DNA of 13,870 bases, from positions 1 to 13,870 of the forward strand of contig PKUI01000007.1 of assembly GCA_002869605.1 (NCBI GenBank). Reading direction: 5' to 3'. Source of the DNA: Desulfuromonas sp. Lineage in GTDB: Bacteria; Desulfobacterota; Desulfuromonadia; Desulfuromonadales; SZUA-401. Made by a program: the position numbers and the translations under genes. The first letter of the stretch is position 1. Each line of letters starts with the position of its first letter. Below the pieces are notes generated by a model, which did not search any database, was not told where the DNA came from, and worked only from the letters and a program-made list of their open reading frames with translations. Below are positions 1-6,126 of this stretch, one piece after another.

Positions 1-1
1 C

Positions 2-1267
2 GGCATCGGTCTCGGGGTTGTTTCCGGTATCGGCCTGGCCATCGAAGTGTTCGTGTTCAAGATGCCGCCGACCAGTCCGCCGATCACCGTGATGCTGATC
101 ATCCTGGCGGTGGTCACCTGTGCCTCGATTCTCGAAGCGGCCGGTGGTCTCAAGTACATGCTGCAGGTCGCCGAGCGGCTGCTCCGCTCGAAGCCGAAGA
201 TGGTCACCATTCTTGGACCGTTGGTTACCTACACCATGACCTTCATGCTCGGTACCGGCCACGCAGTCTACTCGATCATGCCGATCATCGGTGACGTGGC
301 GCTGAAAAACGGTATCCGTCCGGAACGGCCGATGGCCGCATCGTCGGTGGCGGCGCAGATGGGGATCACCGCAAGCCCGATTTCGGCGGCGGTGGTTTAT
401 TACCTGTCGCAACTCTCCGGCCTCAACTCGAATATCACCCTGGTTTCGATCCTTTGTGTGACCATCCCGGCCACCCTGATCGGCGTGATCGCCATGTCGC
501 TCTACAGCATGCGTCGCGGCGTCGAGCTGGAGGACGATCCCGAATATCAGAAGCGTCTACAGGACCCGGTCTGGAAAGAGCGGATCGAAGAAACCACCGC
601 CACCACCCTGGATGAGAAACTTCCTCCGGCGGCGCGTAACTCGGTGTTGCTGTTCCTGCTGGCTCTGGTCGTGATCGTTATCATTGCCATGGTTCCGGAA
701 ATCCGTACCCTGGCCGAAGGTGACAAGCCGCTGAAGATGTCGGTGATTATTCAGATGATGATGCTCGCTTTTGGTGGTGTGATCCTGTTGGTGACCAAGA
801 CCAAGGCCTCCAAGGTCCCCGAAGGGGTGGTCTTCAAGTCGGGGATGGTCGCAGCCATCGCCATCTTCGGTATCGCCTGGATGAGTGACACCTATTTCAA
901 TTTCGCCATGCCGGCGTTCAAGGGTGGCATCACCGAGATGGTTACCGCCTATCCCTGGACCTTCGCCCTGGCGATGTTCGTGGTCTCGATCGTGATCAAC
1001 AGCCAGGCCGCCACCTGTCGCATGATGCTGCCGGTTGGACTCGGGCTCGGGCTGTCGCCGGCGTTGCTGATCGGCATCATGCCCTCCTGCTACGGTTACT
1101 TCTTCATTCCCAACTACCCGTCCGATATCGCCACGGTGGCTTTCGACTCCACCGGTACCACCAAGATCGGCAAGTGGTACTTCAATCACAGCTTTATGAT
1201 GCCCGGTCTGGTCGGGGTCCTGTGCGCCACGCTGGTCGGCTACGGCCTGGCGAGCGTACTGATCTGA
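2..1267 (+). CDS. dcuB: Anaerobic C4-dicarboxylate transporter, DcuB-type (5' end outside window)
   Basis: An inner-membrane carrier of the DcuA/DcuB family, which exchanges fumarate, malate or aspartate for succinate during anaerobic growth. The frame is open from base 2 and reads GIGLGVVSGIGL before any start codon, matching the glycine-rich first membrane segment of E. coli DcuB. About 20 N-terminal residues are therefore missing, and a GTG at 47 is an internal valine. Family landmarks are GTGHAVYSIMPIIGDVA, IRPERPMAASS, the conserved TASPISAAVVY stretch, INSQAA and the C-terminal CYGYFFIPNYPSD plus FNHSFMMPGLVGV. RPERPMAASS and GTGHxVY favour DcuB over DcuA. The 421 visible residues plus about 20 fit the usual 435-446. 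The gene ends 51 bases before a strong terminator, so it looks like the last gene of its unit. Substrate direction cannot be read from sequence. Confidence 0.9.
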   Translation, partial: GIGLGVVSGIGLAIEVFVFKMPPTSPPITVMLIILAVVTCASILEAAGGLKYMLQVAERLLRSKPKMVTILGPLVTYTMTFMLGTGHAVYSIMPIIGDVALKNGIRPERPMAASSVAAQMGITASPISAAVVYYLSQLSGLNSNITLVSILCVTIPATLIGVIAMSLYSMRRGVELEDDPEYQKRLQDPVWKERIEETTATTLDEKLPPAARNSVLLFLLALVVIVIIAMVPEIRTLAEGDKPLKMSVIIQMMMLAFGGVILLVTKTKASKVPEGVVFKSGMVAAIAIFGIAWMSDTYFNFAMPAFKGGITEMVTAYPWTFALAMFVVSIVINSQAATCRMMLPVGLGLGLSPALLIGIMPSCYGYFFIPNYPSDIATVAFDSTGTTKIGKWYFNHSFMMPGLVGVLCATLVGYGLASVLI

Positions 1268-1318
1268 TCCGTGTACAGCGCTTGATATGACCCCGGCGCC
1301 AACGCTTCGCAACAACCA

Positions 1319-1349
1319 GGGCCCGCAGTGTTTTGACTGCGGGCCCTTT
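1319..1349 (+). terminator. Intrinsic terminator after dcuB
   Basis: A perfect 11-bp inverted repeat (GGGCCCGCAGT, loop GTTTTG, ACTGCGGGCCC) is followed by TTTG. It lies 51 bases after the dcuB stop and ends 52 bases before the next start. The T run is short, but the stem is very strong. No convincing promoter is visible between it and the next gene. Confidence 0.85.
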
Positions 1350-1401
1350 GTCTGTGCGATCATGCAATTAAAGGTTGTGGCCACGGGGGAGATGAGTAAA
1401 A

Positions 1402-2652
1402 TTGCGTCCCATGGAGACTCACGAAACGCAGACACAACCGGCCAGCCGCTTTCATTACGGCTGGGTGATCGTCTTTTCCGGAACCCTGACGATTATCGCC
1501 TGTCTCGGCCTGGCCCGTTTCGCCTTCGGCATGTTGTTGCCGTCGATGCGCGACGCGCTGGGCATGACCTACGACCAGATGGGGCTGCTCGGTACCGCCA
1601 ACTTTGCCGGCTACCTGGCGGCCGTCGGATTGACGCCATTTTTACTGCGGCGTCTGACCCCGCGGCTGCTCATTGCCGTGGCGCTGCTGCTGATCGCCGC
1701 GTGCATGTTTGGCATCAGCGCCAGCGGACACTATGGCACGGTGCTGGTGCTTTACACCGTGGTCGGAGTCGGCAGCGGGCTGGCCAACATCCCCCTGATG
1801 GTGCTGGTCTCCTACTGGTTTCGGCGCGAGCGTCGCGGCCGTGCCGCCGGCTTTATCGTCATAGGCAGCGGTTTCGCGATCATCTTCTCCGGCTTTTTGA
1901 TCCCCTACCTCAATGCACAGTACGGTGCCGCCGGCTGGCGGGTTAGCTGGGGCGTCATCGGTAGTATCGTGCTGTTGATCGCCGTTATTGCCGCAAGCCT
2001 GATCCGCAACACCCCTGAGGAGAAAGGACTGGAACCGCTGGGGAAGGCCGGTGGCGTGGAGTACGACCCCGCGGAGACCAAGGGGCGTTTTTCGACCATT
2101 CAGATTCTTTCCTACCTCGGCGCGCTCTATTTCGTGTTCGGGGCCACCTACGTGATTTACGGCACCTTTATCGTCACCACCATGGTCGAGGAGTACGGCT
2201 TCGCCGAGTCGGTGGCCGGTAACCTCTGGTCGTGGGTCGGCTTCTTCAGCCTCTTCTCGGGGGTGGTGTTCGGAACCCTCTCCGACCGCATTGGGCGCAA
2301 GGGGGGGCTGATCGCGGTGTTTGCCGTGCAGACGGCCGCGTATATGCTGGCGGGCTCGAGCCTCGGGGAGAAAATCATCTTCGTGTCGGTGGCCCTCTAC
2401 GGGGTGGCGGCCTTTGCGATCCCCGCCATCATGGCCGCCGCCATCGGCGATTACCTCGGCAAGGCCCGCGCCGCTGCCGGTTTTTCGATCATTACCTTCT
2501 GTTTTGCCATCGGCCAGACCCTCGGTCCGGCGGTGGCCGGGGTGGTCGCGGAGTCGAGCGGAACCTTCACCGGGAGTTATCTCGTTTCGGGGGGGCTGAC
2601 TTTCGTGGCCATCGTGCTCTGCCTGTTTCTTCCTGCTCCCGTCGAGGGGTGA
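1402..2652 (+). CDS. Major facilitator superfamily transporter, YbfB/YjiJ-like
   Basis: A 416-residue protein with about twelve hydrophobic segments, the normal size of a secondary transporter of the major facilitator superfamily. The N-terminal motif FHYGWVIVFSGTL followed by GLARFAFGMLLPSM and the loop TPRLL resemble the YbfB/YjiJ and oxalate/formate-type branches. The loop after segment 8 carries the family signature LSDRIGRKGG. The substrate cannot be inferred. Start choice: TTG at 1402 has a GGGGGAG site ten bases upstream. The in-frame ATG at 1411 (then METHETQ) is a credible alternative, but its spacing from that site is 19 bases. The gene stands alone between two terminators, so nothing ties it to the guanidine operon downstream. 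Confidence 0.85.
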   Translation: MRPMETHETQTQPASRFHYGWVIVFSGTLTIIACLGLARFAFGMLLPSMRDALGMTYDQMGLLGTANFAGYLAAVGLTPFLLRRLTPRLLIAVALLLIAACMFGISASGHYGTVLVLYTVVGVGSGLANIPLMVLVSYWFRRERRGRAAGFIVIGSGFAIIFSGFLIPYLNAQYGAAGWRVSWGVIGSIVLLIAVIAASLIRNTPEEKGLEPLGKAGGVEYDPAETKGRFSTIQILSYLGALYFVFGATYVIYGTFIVTTMVEEYGFAESVAGNLWSWVGFFSLFSGVVFGTLSDRIGRKGGLIAVFAVQTAAYMLAGSSLGEKIIFVSVALYGVAAFAIPAIMAAAIGDYLGKARAAAGFSIITFCFAIGQTLGPAVAGVVAESSGTFTGSYLVSGGLTFVAIVLCLFLPAPVEG

Positions 2653-2677
2653 CCAGCGCCAGGGGCTGTTGAACATG

Positions 2678-2712
2678 AAAAGGCCGATCCTCCCGAGGGA
2701 ATCGGCCTTTTT
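2678..2712. terminator. Bidirectional terminator between convergent genes
   Basis: AAAAGGCCGAT pairs with ATCGGCCTTTT (11 bp) around a loop that itself contains a CTC/GAG match. There is an A run on the left and a T run on the right, so it can end transcription from both sides. It lies 25 bases after the MFS stop and 24 bases beyond the stop of the convergent winged-helix gene. Confidence 0.88.
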
Positions 2713-2736
2713 CGTTGCGGAACTTCGTTCGATGTC

Positions 2737-2913
2737 TTAGGCCTGCGTCCAGTAACAACGCTTGGGTGAGACGATGCGCTCTTCCTTCTTTAGCTTGGCC
2801 ATTGCCTTGTCGACCTCTTTGCGCTCGAGTCCACCGAGCTCCGCGATTTTGCCGGCGTTGAGTGGCTCTTCGGCGCTACGCATGACTTCGAGAACCTTGT
2901 CTGTCATATCCAT
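2737..2913 (-). CDS. Small winged-helix DNA-binding-like protein (58 aa)
   Basis: A 58-residue protein, MDMTDKVLEVM at the start and SPKRCYWTQA at the end. Residues 5-50 read as a minimal winged helix: a first helix (KVLEVMRSAEEPL), a helix-turn-helix (NAGKIAELGGLERKEVDKAMAKLKKEE), then a short wing (RIVSPKRCYW). Similar tiny proteins are common in Desulfuromonas/Geobacter relatives and are usually annotated as transcriptional regulators. The target is unknown. The start at 2913 is chosen because the minus strand has AGGAGAG four bases before that ATG. Longer in-frame extensions (up to 81 residues) lack such a site and read as non-conserved sequence. The gene is transcribed away from the guanidine operon and shares its 400-base upstream region. 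Whether it regulates that operon is open. Confidence 0.75.
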   Translation of the reverse strand: MDMTDKVLEVMRSAEEPLNAGKIAELGGLERKEVDKAMAKLKKEERIVSPKRCYWTQA

Positions 2914-3101
2914 GGAACTCTCCTTTGTTGAATTGATGTTGTCAATATATAACCGCATGAGTAATAAATCCAGGGGGAACATTATCCCGCAGCGGTGGAC
3001 CTTTGCGAGTGGTGTTTAATATATGGGCATCGATACCTGAAATTTAGGCAGCCTTGTCCTCCGCCGTAACGGCACGCCCTTTTATTGCGGCCATTTACGC
3101 T

Positions 3102-3118
3102 TGGCACAGATGCTGCTT
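3102..3118 (+). promoter_or_regulatory. Sigma-54 (-24/-12) promoter of the guanidine operon
   Basis: The sequence TGGCACAGATGCTGCTT matches the RpoN consensus TGGCAC-N5-TTGC. The essential GG (3103-3104) and GC (3115-3116) are separated by exactly ten bases, the required spacing. The predicted transcript start is about 3128, some nine bases before the first paired base of the riboswitch. Sigma-54 promoters need an ATP-driven activator and are typical of nitrogen-assimilation genes, which suits a guanidine nitrogen pathway. I do not see the activator site. Confidence 0.75.
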
Positions 3119-3136
3119 TATACGCTGGATAAGCAA

Positions 3137-3235
3137 TGCAGCTAGGGTTCCGGCGCTGATGCGTGACTGGTCCGAGAGCTGCAGCCCCTCTGGTCAACAG
3201 CAGTGGGGTACACGGCGGGATAAAAGCCCGGGAGA
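3137..3235 (+). ncRNA. Guanidine-I riboswitch (ykkC class I aptamer)
   Basis: The three conserved blocks of the ykkC RNA are all present in order and nearly perfect: CTAGGGTTCCG (3142-3152), ACTGGTCCGAGAG (3166-3178) and ACACGGCGGGATAAAAGCCC (3210-3229) followed by GGGAGA (3230-3235). Supporting helices are TGCAGCT (3137-3143) with AGCTGCA (3177-3183), CGC (3154-3156) with GCG (3161-3163) across a TGAT loop, CCCC (3185-3188) with GGGG (3205-3208), and GGG (3217-3219) with CCC (3227-3229). This family binds guanidinium and usually turns on guanidine export or breakdown genes. Here it precedes a guanidine uptake and degradation operon. Confidence 0.97.
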
Positions 3236-3270
3236 ATTAACCGAGAGTTGGCGCTGGCCAGCATCTGTTG

Positions 3271-3308
3271 CCTCCCATGTGTCAGCTCTCCCTAAAATTT
3301 CTAGGAGG
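3271..3308 (+). promoter_or_regulatory. Probable translational expression platform and ribosome binding site of the class I riboswitch
   Basis: The strong site AGGAGG (3303-3308) stands seven bases before the ATG at 3316. Two upstream pyrimidine tracts can pair with it: CCTCC (3271-3275) with GGAGG (3304-3308), and CTCC (3288-3291) with GGAG (3304-3307). The second tract, TCTCCC (3287-3292), is also the exact complement of the conserved aptamer edge GGGAGA (3230-3235). This gives the elements for competing folds. No T-rich terminator is seen before the ATG, so control is more likely translational than by attenuation. Which fold prevails with ligand cannot be settled by eye. Confidence 0.5.
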
Positions 3309-3315
3309 ACTGACC

Positions 3316-4389
3316 ATGAAACCGTTCACCAAGCTTCTTTCCATCCTGCTGATAGCCGCGTTTCTGATGGCTGCGGTATCGGCACCTGCCTTCGCTCAAG
3401 AAAAAAAGCAATTCAAACTAGCCTGGTCGATCTATGTCGGCTGGATGCCCTGGGGCTGGGCTTCTGACCAGGGGATCGTCAAAAAATGGGCCGACAAGTA
3501 CGGCATCGAAATCGAGGTCGTGCAGTTTAACGACTACATCGAGTCGATTAACCAGTACACGGCAGGTGCCTTTGATGGTGTCACCGCCACCAACATGGAC
3601 ACCCTGGCCATCCCTTCCGTCGGCGGCATCGACACCACGGCCCTGATTGTCGGCGACTTCTCCAATGGCAACGACGCAATCATCCTCAAGGACAAGACCA
3701 AGCTCGCAGACATCAAGGGACAGCCGGTGAACCTGGTTGAACTCTCGGTCTCCCATTACCTGTTGGCCCGCGGCCTTGGCTCGCTCGGCATGAGTGAGCG
3801 GGACGTGCAGGTCATCAACACCTCGGATGCCGACCTGGTGGCAGCCTACAGCACCCCGGACGTGACCGCGCTGGTGACCTGGAACCCGTTGGTGGCCGAG
3901 ATCATGGGGATGCCCGGAGCTAACAAGGTGTTCGATTCGAGCGATATTCCGGGTGAAATTATCGACCTGACGGTGGTCAACACCGATACCCTCGCCGCCA
4001 ACCCTGCCTTCGGCAAGGCGCTGACCGGTGCCTGGTACGAGACCATGCAGATCATGTCCTCGGATACCCCGGCCGGTAAGGCTGCACGAGCTGCCATGGG
4101 TAGCGCTTCCGGTACCGACCTTGCCGGTTACGAGGCGCAGCTGGCTGCCACCAAGATGTTCTATGCCGCCAAGGATGCGTCTGCCCTGGCCGTCAGCGCC
4201 GAACTTCCCAAGACCATGGACATGGTGCGAGGCTTCCTTTTTGATCACGGCCTGCTCGGTGAAGGTGCACCTTCCGCTGACGTGGTGGGGATTGCTTTCC
4301 CGGACGGGAAGATTCTCGGTGACAAGGGGAATGTCAAATTCCGTTTTGATACCAGTTACATGGACCTTGCCGCCAAGGATGAGCTGTAA
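3316..4389 (+). CDS. ABC transporter periplasmic substrate-binding protein, urea/guanidine carboxylase type
   Basis: A 357-residue secreted binding protein of the NitT/TauT-like fold. It belongs to the subfamily found beside urea carboxylase genes and would capture guanidine (or a related small amine) in the periplasm. Residues 1-27 form a Sec signal peptide: KPFTK, then a hydrophobic core, then the cleavage motif APAFA before QE. The mature protein begins KKQFKLAWSIYVGWMPWGWA, typical of this group. Later stretches are INQYTAGAFDGVTATNMD and VTALVTWNPLVAEIM. The ATG at 3316 is chosen over an upstream TTG (3268) because AGGAGG lies seven bases before it and the signal peptide begins there. 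It is the first gene after the guanidine-I riboswitch. Guanidine as ligand is inferred from context. Confidence 0.9.
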   Translation: MKPFTKLLSILLIAAFLMAAVSAPAFAQEKKQFKLAWSIYVGWMPWGWASDQGIVKKWADKYGIEIEVVQFNDYIESINQYTAGAFDGVTATNMDTLAIPSVGGIDTTALIVGDFSNGNDAIILKDKTKLADIKGQPVNLVELSVSHYLLARGLGSLGMSERDVQVINTSDADLVAAYSTPDVTALVTWNPLVAEIMGMPGANKVFDSSDIPGEIIDLTVVNTDTLAANPAFGKALTGAWYETMQIMSSDTPAGKAARAAMGSASGTDLAGYEAQLAATKMFYAAKDASALAVSAELPKTMDMVRGFLFDHGLLGEGAPSADVVGIAFPDGKILGDKGNVKFRFDTSYMDLAAKDEL

Positions 4390-4418
4390 TTCAACCCGAG
4401 CAACAAGAAAGGCGCGCT

Positions 4419-5240
4419 ATGCGACGCTTGATCAACCGCAAACCAGATCGCCACATGAGCATGTTTCTAGCGCTGCTGCCGTTTGCGCTGCTGGTGCTGG
4501 CGTATGTCGTCGGGTCGGATATCCGCTTGACCGATAACCCCAACGACAAGCTGCTACCAGGTCTACAGAGCTTCATGGATGCCATCCAGCGTCTCGCCTT
4601 TCAGGCTGACAAGCGCACCGGTGATTACCTGCTGTGGACCGATACCCTTGCCAGTCTTGGTCGACTGGGTGGGGGGATGCTGGTTGCGACACTGATCGGC
4701 GCATTGGGTGGGGTCACCATCGGCCTGATCCCGTACATGCGCGCCGGTTTTGCACCGCTGGTGGCGGTGGTCTCCATGACCCCGCCACTGGCGTTGCTGC
4801 CGATTCTGTTTATCGTTTTCGGCCTTGGAGAGTTCTCCAAGGTGGTCCTGATTGTTATTGGTATCGCACCTTTTCTGGTGCGTGACGTGGCACTACGTGT
4901 CGAAGAGCTGCCGAGCGAGCAGCTGATCAAGGCCCAGACCCTGGGAGCCAATTCCTGGCAGCTGGCACTGCGGGTCGTGCTTCCCCAGACCTGGCCGCGA
5001 CTGATCGACAGCGTGCGGCTCTCCCTGGGGCCGGCCTGGCTGTTTCTGATCGCTGCTGAAGCGGTCGCTTCGCAGAGCGGTCTTGGCTACCGGATCTTCC
5101 TGTTACGGCGCTACCTCGCGATGGACGCGATTCTCCCCTATGTCGCCTGGATTACGCTGCTCGCCTATCTGCTGGATCTGGCGTTGCGGCGGATGCAGGG
5201 GAAAATGTTCCCCTGGTTTGCCGTGGAAAGGGGCCGCTGA
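4419..5240 (+). CDS. ABC transporter permease, guanidine/urea carboxylase operon
   Basis: A 273-residue integral membrane component of the NitT/TauT-type importer (BPD_transp_1 family), the channel partner of the binding protein before it and the ATPase after it. There is a hydrophobic segment at about residues 14-32, then a periplasmic stretch, then five more membrane segments between about residues 82 and 262. The EAA-like coupling loop that docks on the ATPase lies at about 169-190 (AQTLGANSWQLALRVVLPQ). The ending MFPWFAVERGR is positively charged and cytosolic. The ATG at 4419 has AAGAAAGG upstream, a weaker site than its neighbours. An ATG at 4455 would shorten the cytosolic tail. The stop codon overlaps the next start by one base (TGATG), which suggests translational coupling. 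Confidence 0.9.
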   Translation: MRRLINRKPDRHMSMFLALLPFALLVLAYVVGSDIRLTDNPNDKLLPGLQSFMDAIQRLAFQADKRTGDYLLWTDTLASLGRLGGGMLVATLIGALGGVTIGLIPYMRAGFAPLVAVVSMTPPLALLPILFIVFGLGEFSKVVLIVIGIAPFLVRDVALRVEELPSEQLIKAQTLGANSWQLALRVVLPQTWPRLIDSVRLSLGPAWLFLIAAEAVASQSGLGYRIFLLRRYLAMDAILPYVAWITLLAYLLDLALRRMQGKMFPWFAVERGR

Positions 5241-6076
5241 TGAGTTGTGTAAGCATTCGTAATGTCTGGAAAGAGTATGCAGGGCAGTTGGTCATCGAGC
5301 GGGTCAGTCTCGAGGTCGAGGAGCACGCTTTCGTTTCGATCGTTGGCCCCTCCGGATGCGGAAAGTCGACCTTTCTGCGCATGCTGCTCAGCCAGGAGCA
5401 GCCGAGCCGTGGCGAGATCCTCATCGACGGGGAGCCGCTCGGTGACGAACCCTCTTCGGAACGAGGGGTGGTCTTTCAACGCTACTCGGTGTTCCCGCAC
5501 CTGACGGTCGCCGAAAACGTCGCCCTCGGCATCGAGTTCGAGCAGTCGCCCTGGTGGGGCAAGCTTTACGGCGCTAAAAAGCGCCGGGCCCTCGACGAGG
5601 CGGGACATTTTCTCGAGGCGGTGGGTCTCGAGAGTGCCCGGGACAAGTACCCGAGTGCGCTCTCCGGAGGGATGCAGCAACGCCTGGCGATTGCCCAGGC
5701 GCTGATCAAGAAGCCGCGTATCCTGCTGCTCGATGAACCGTTCGGTGCCCTCGATCCGGGGATCCGGGCCGACATGCACGAATTGATGAAACGGTTGTGG
5801 CAGGAGAGTCGGATGACGGTTTTCCTGGTCACCCACGATTTACGCGAGGCCTTTTTGCTCGGTACGCGCCTGATTACCTTTGATCGCGTGCGCAAGAACA
5901 GCGAAGAGGCTGGCTACTACGGGGCGACGATCACCTACGACCTGCCTTTGCAGGGTGCCAAGGTGGCTGAAGGTCTCGAGGAGGTCATGGAAGAAATCGG
6001 GGACGCTTCGTATGCGTTTCCGCAGGAACTGTCTCGCCGGGACGACCCGGTGGTGGATGCGCCGAGCGCTCGCTAG
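5240..6076 (+). CDS. ABC transporter ATP-binding protein, guanidine/urea carboxylase operon
   Basis: A 278-residue cytoplasmic ATPase that powers the importer. The standard motifs are in order: Walker A GPSGCGKST (36-44), Q-loop Gln80 in VVFQRYSVFPHLTV, signature LSGGMQQR (141-148), Walker B ILLLDEP (161-167, catalytic Glu166), the D-loop GALD, and the switch histidine in THD (His199). An insertion around SPWWGKLYGAKKRRALDE (103-120) and a C-terminal tail of about 70 residues extend the plain nucleotide-binding domain, as in the urea-carboxylase-linked subgroup. The start overlaps the permease stop by one base. The last coding part (6033-6053, residues SRRDDPV) contains the first hairpin of a guanidine-II-like RNA, so this piece of the gene appears to serve two purposes. 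Confidence 0.92.
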   Translation: MSCVSIRNVWKEYAGQLVIERVSLEVEEHAFVSIVGPSGCGKSTFLRMLLSQEQPSRGEILIDGEPLGDEPSSERGVVFQRYSVFPHLTVAENVALGIEFEQSPWWGKLYGAKKRRALDEAGHFLEAVGLESARDKYPSALSGGMQQRLAIAQALIKKPRILLLDEPFGALDPGIRADMHELMKRLWQESRMTVFLVTHDLREAFLLGTRLITFDRVRKNSEEAGYYGATITYDLPLQGAKVAEGLEEVMEEIGDASYAFPQELSRRDDPVVDAPSAR

Positions 6077-6101
6077 GAGACCAGGACGGGACGACCCGAC
6101 C
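6033..6101 (+). ncRNA. Guanidine-II (mini-ykkC) riboswitch candidate, internal to the operon
   Basis: Two identical 12-base hairpins, CGGGACGACCCG, occur at 6038-6049 and 6087-6098. Each has a CGGG/CCCG stem and an ACGA tetraloop. The first stem extends by C-G at 6037/6050, G-T and C-G pairs. The second extends beyond an A-A mismatch with GG (6084-6085) against CC (6100-6101). Mini-ykkC RNAs consist of just such a pair of short stems with ACGR loops, separated by a linker of up to about 40 bases. Here the linker is about 33 bases. The known class binds one guanidinium per loop and generally exposes a ribosome binding site. This pair ends 26 bases before the ATG of a carboxyguanidine deiminase subunit, the expected position. 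The first hairpin overlaps the ATPase coding end. Confidence 0.88.
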
Positions 6102-6102
6102 A

Positions 6103-6119
6103 CTTCAAAAACTTTGGAG
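6103..6119 (+). promoter_or_regulatory. Hairpin covering the ribosome binding site of the first deiminase gene
   Basis: CTTCAAA (6103-6109) can pair with TTTGGAG (6113-6119) around a three-base AAC loop, giving seven pairs including one G-T. The right arm contains the start of the GGAGAGG site (6116-6122), which stands a few bases before the ATG at 6127. This could hide the site when guanidine is absent. Whether it really competes with the two ACGA hairpins needs folding. Confidence 0.4.
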
Positions 6120-6126
6120 AGGTGAA

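Larger units (their letters stand above)
2914..3315. other. Intergenic regulatory region between the winged-helix gene and the guanidine operon
   Basis: This 402-base gap divides into an AT-richer left part (2914-3060) and a structured right part. The left part would hold the promoter of the minus-strand winged-helix gene. A TATATT on the minus strand near 2945-2950 could be a -10, but I see no matching -35. The right part holds a -24/-12 promoter, a guanidine-I aptamer and its expression platform. I looked for an NtrC-like dyad (GCAC...GTGC) upstream of the promoter and found none. The near-palindrome CCTGAAATTTAGG at 3036-3048 is the only dyad I noticed there, and it has no assigned role. 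Confidence 0.7.

Noticed and set aside
557..1435. Long minus-strand open frame of 292 codons opposite dcuB
   Set aside because: Its translation is rich in His, Arg and Gln and has no recognisable family. It is the antisense shadow of the well-conserved transporter.
1287..1946. Forward open frame of 219 codons overlapping the start of the MFS gene
   Set aside because: It is Arg-rich and low in hydrophobic runs. The overlapping frame encodes a clear MFS protein.
2921..2950. TTGACA on the minus strand near 2940 as a -35 for the winged-helix gene
   Set aside because: A -10 at the right distance would fall on the ribosome binding site, and no TATAAT-like hexamer is there.
3036..3048. Dyad CCTGAAATTTAGG upstream of the sigma-54 promoter, resembling CCTAAAATTTCTAGG at 3291-3305
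   Set aside because: The match is short, AT-rich and imperfect. The second copy is better explained as part of the region around the ribosome binding site. I know of no activator with this site.
3070..3090. Second GGCACG...TTGC pair that looks like a sigma-54 promoter
   Set aside because: The GG to GC spacing is 14 bases instead of 10, so RpoN would not recognise it.
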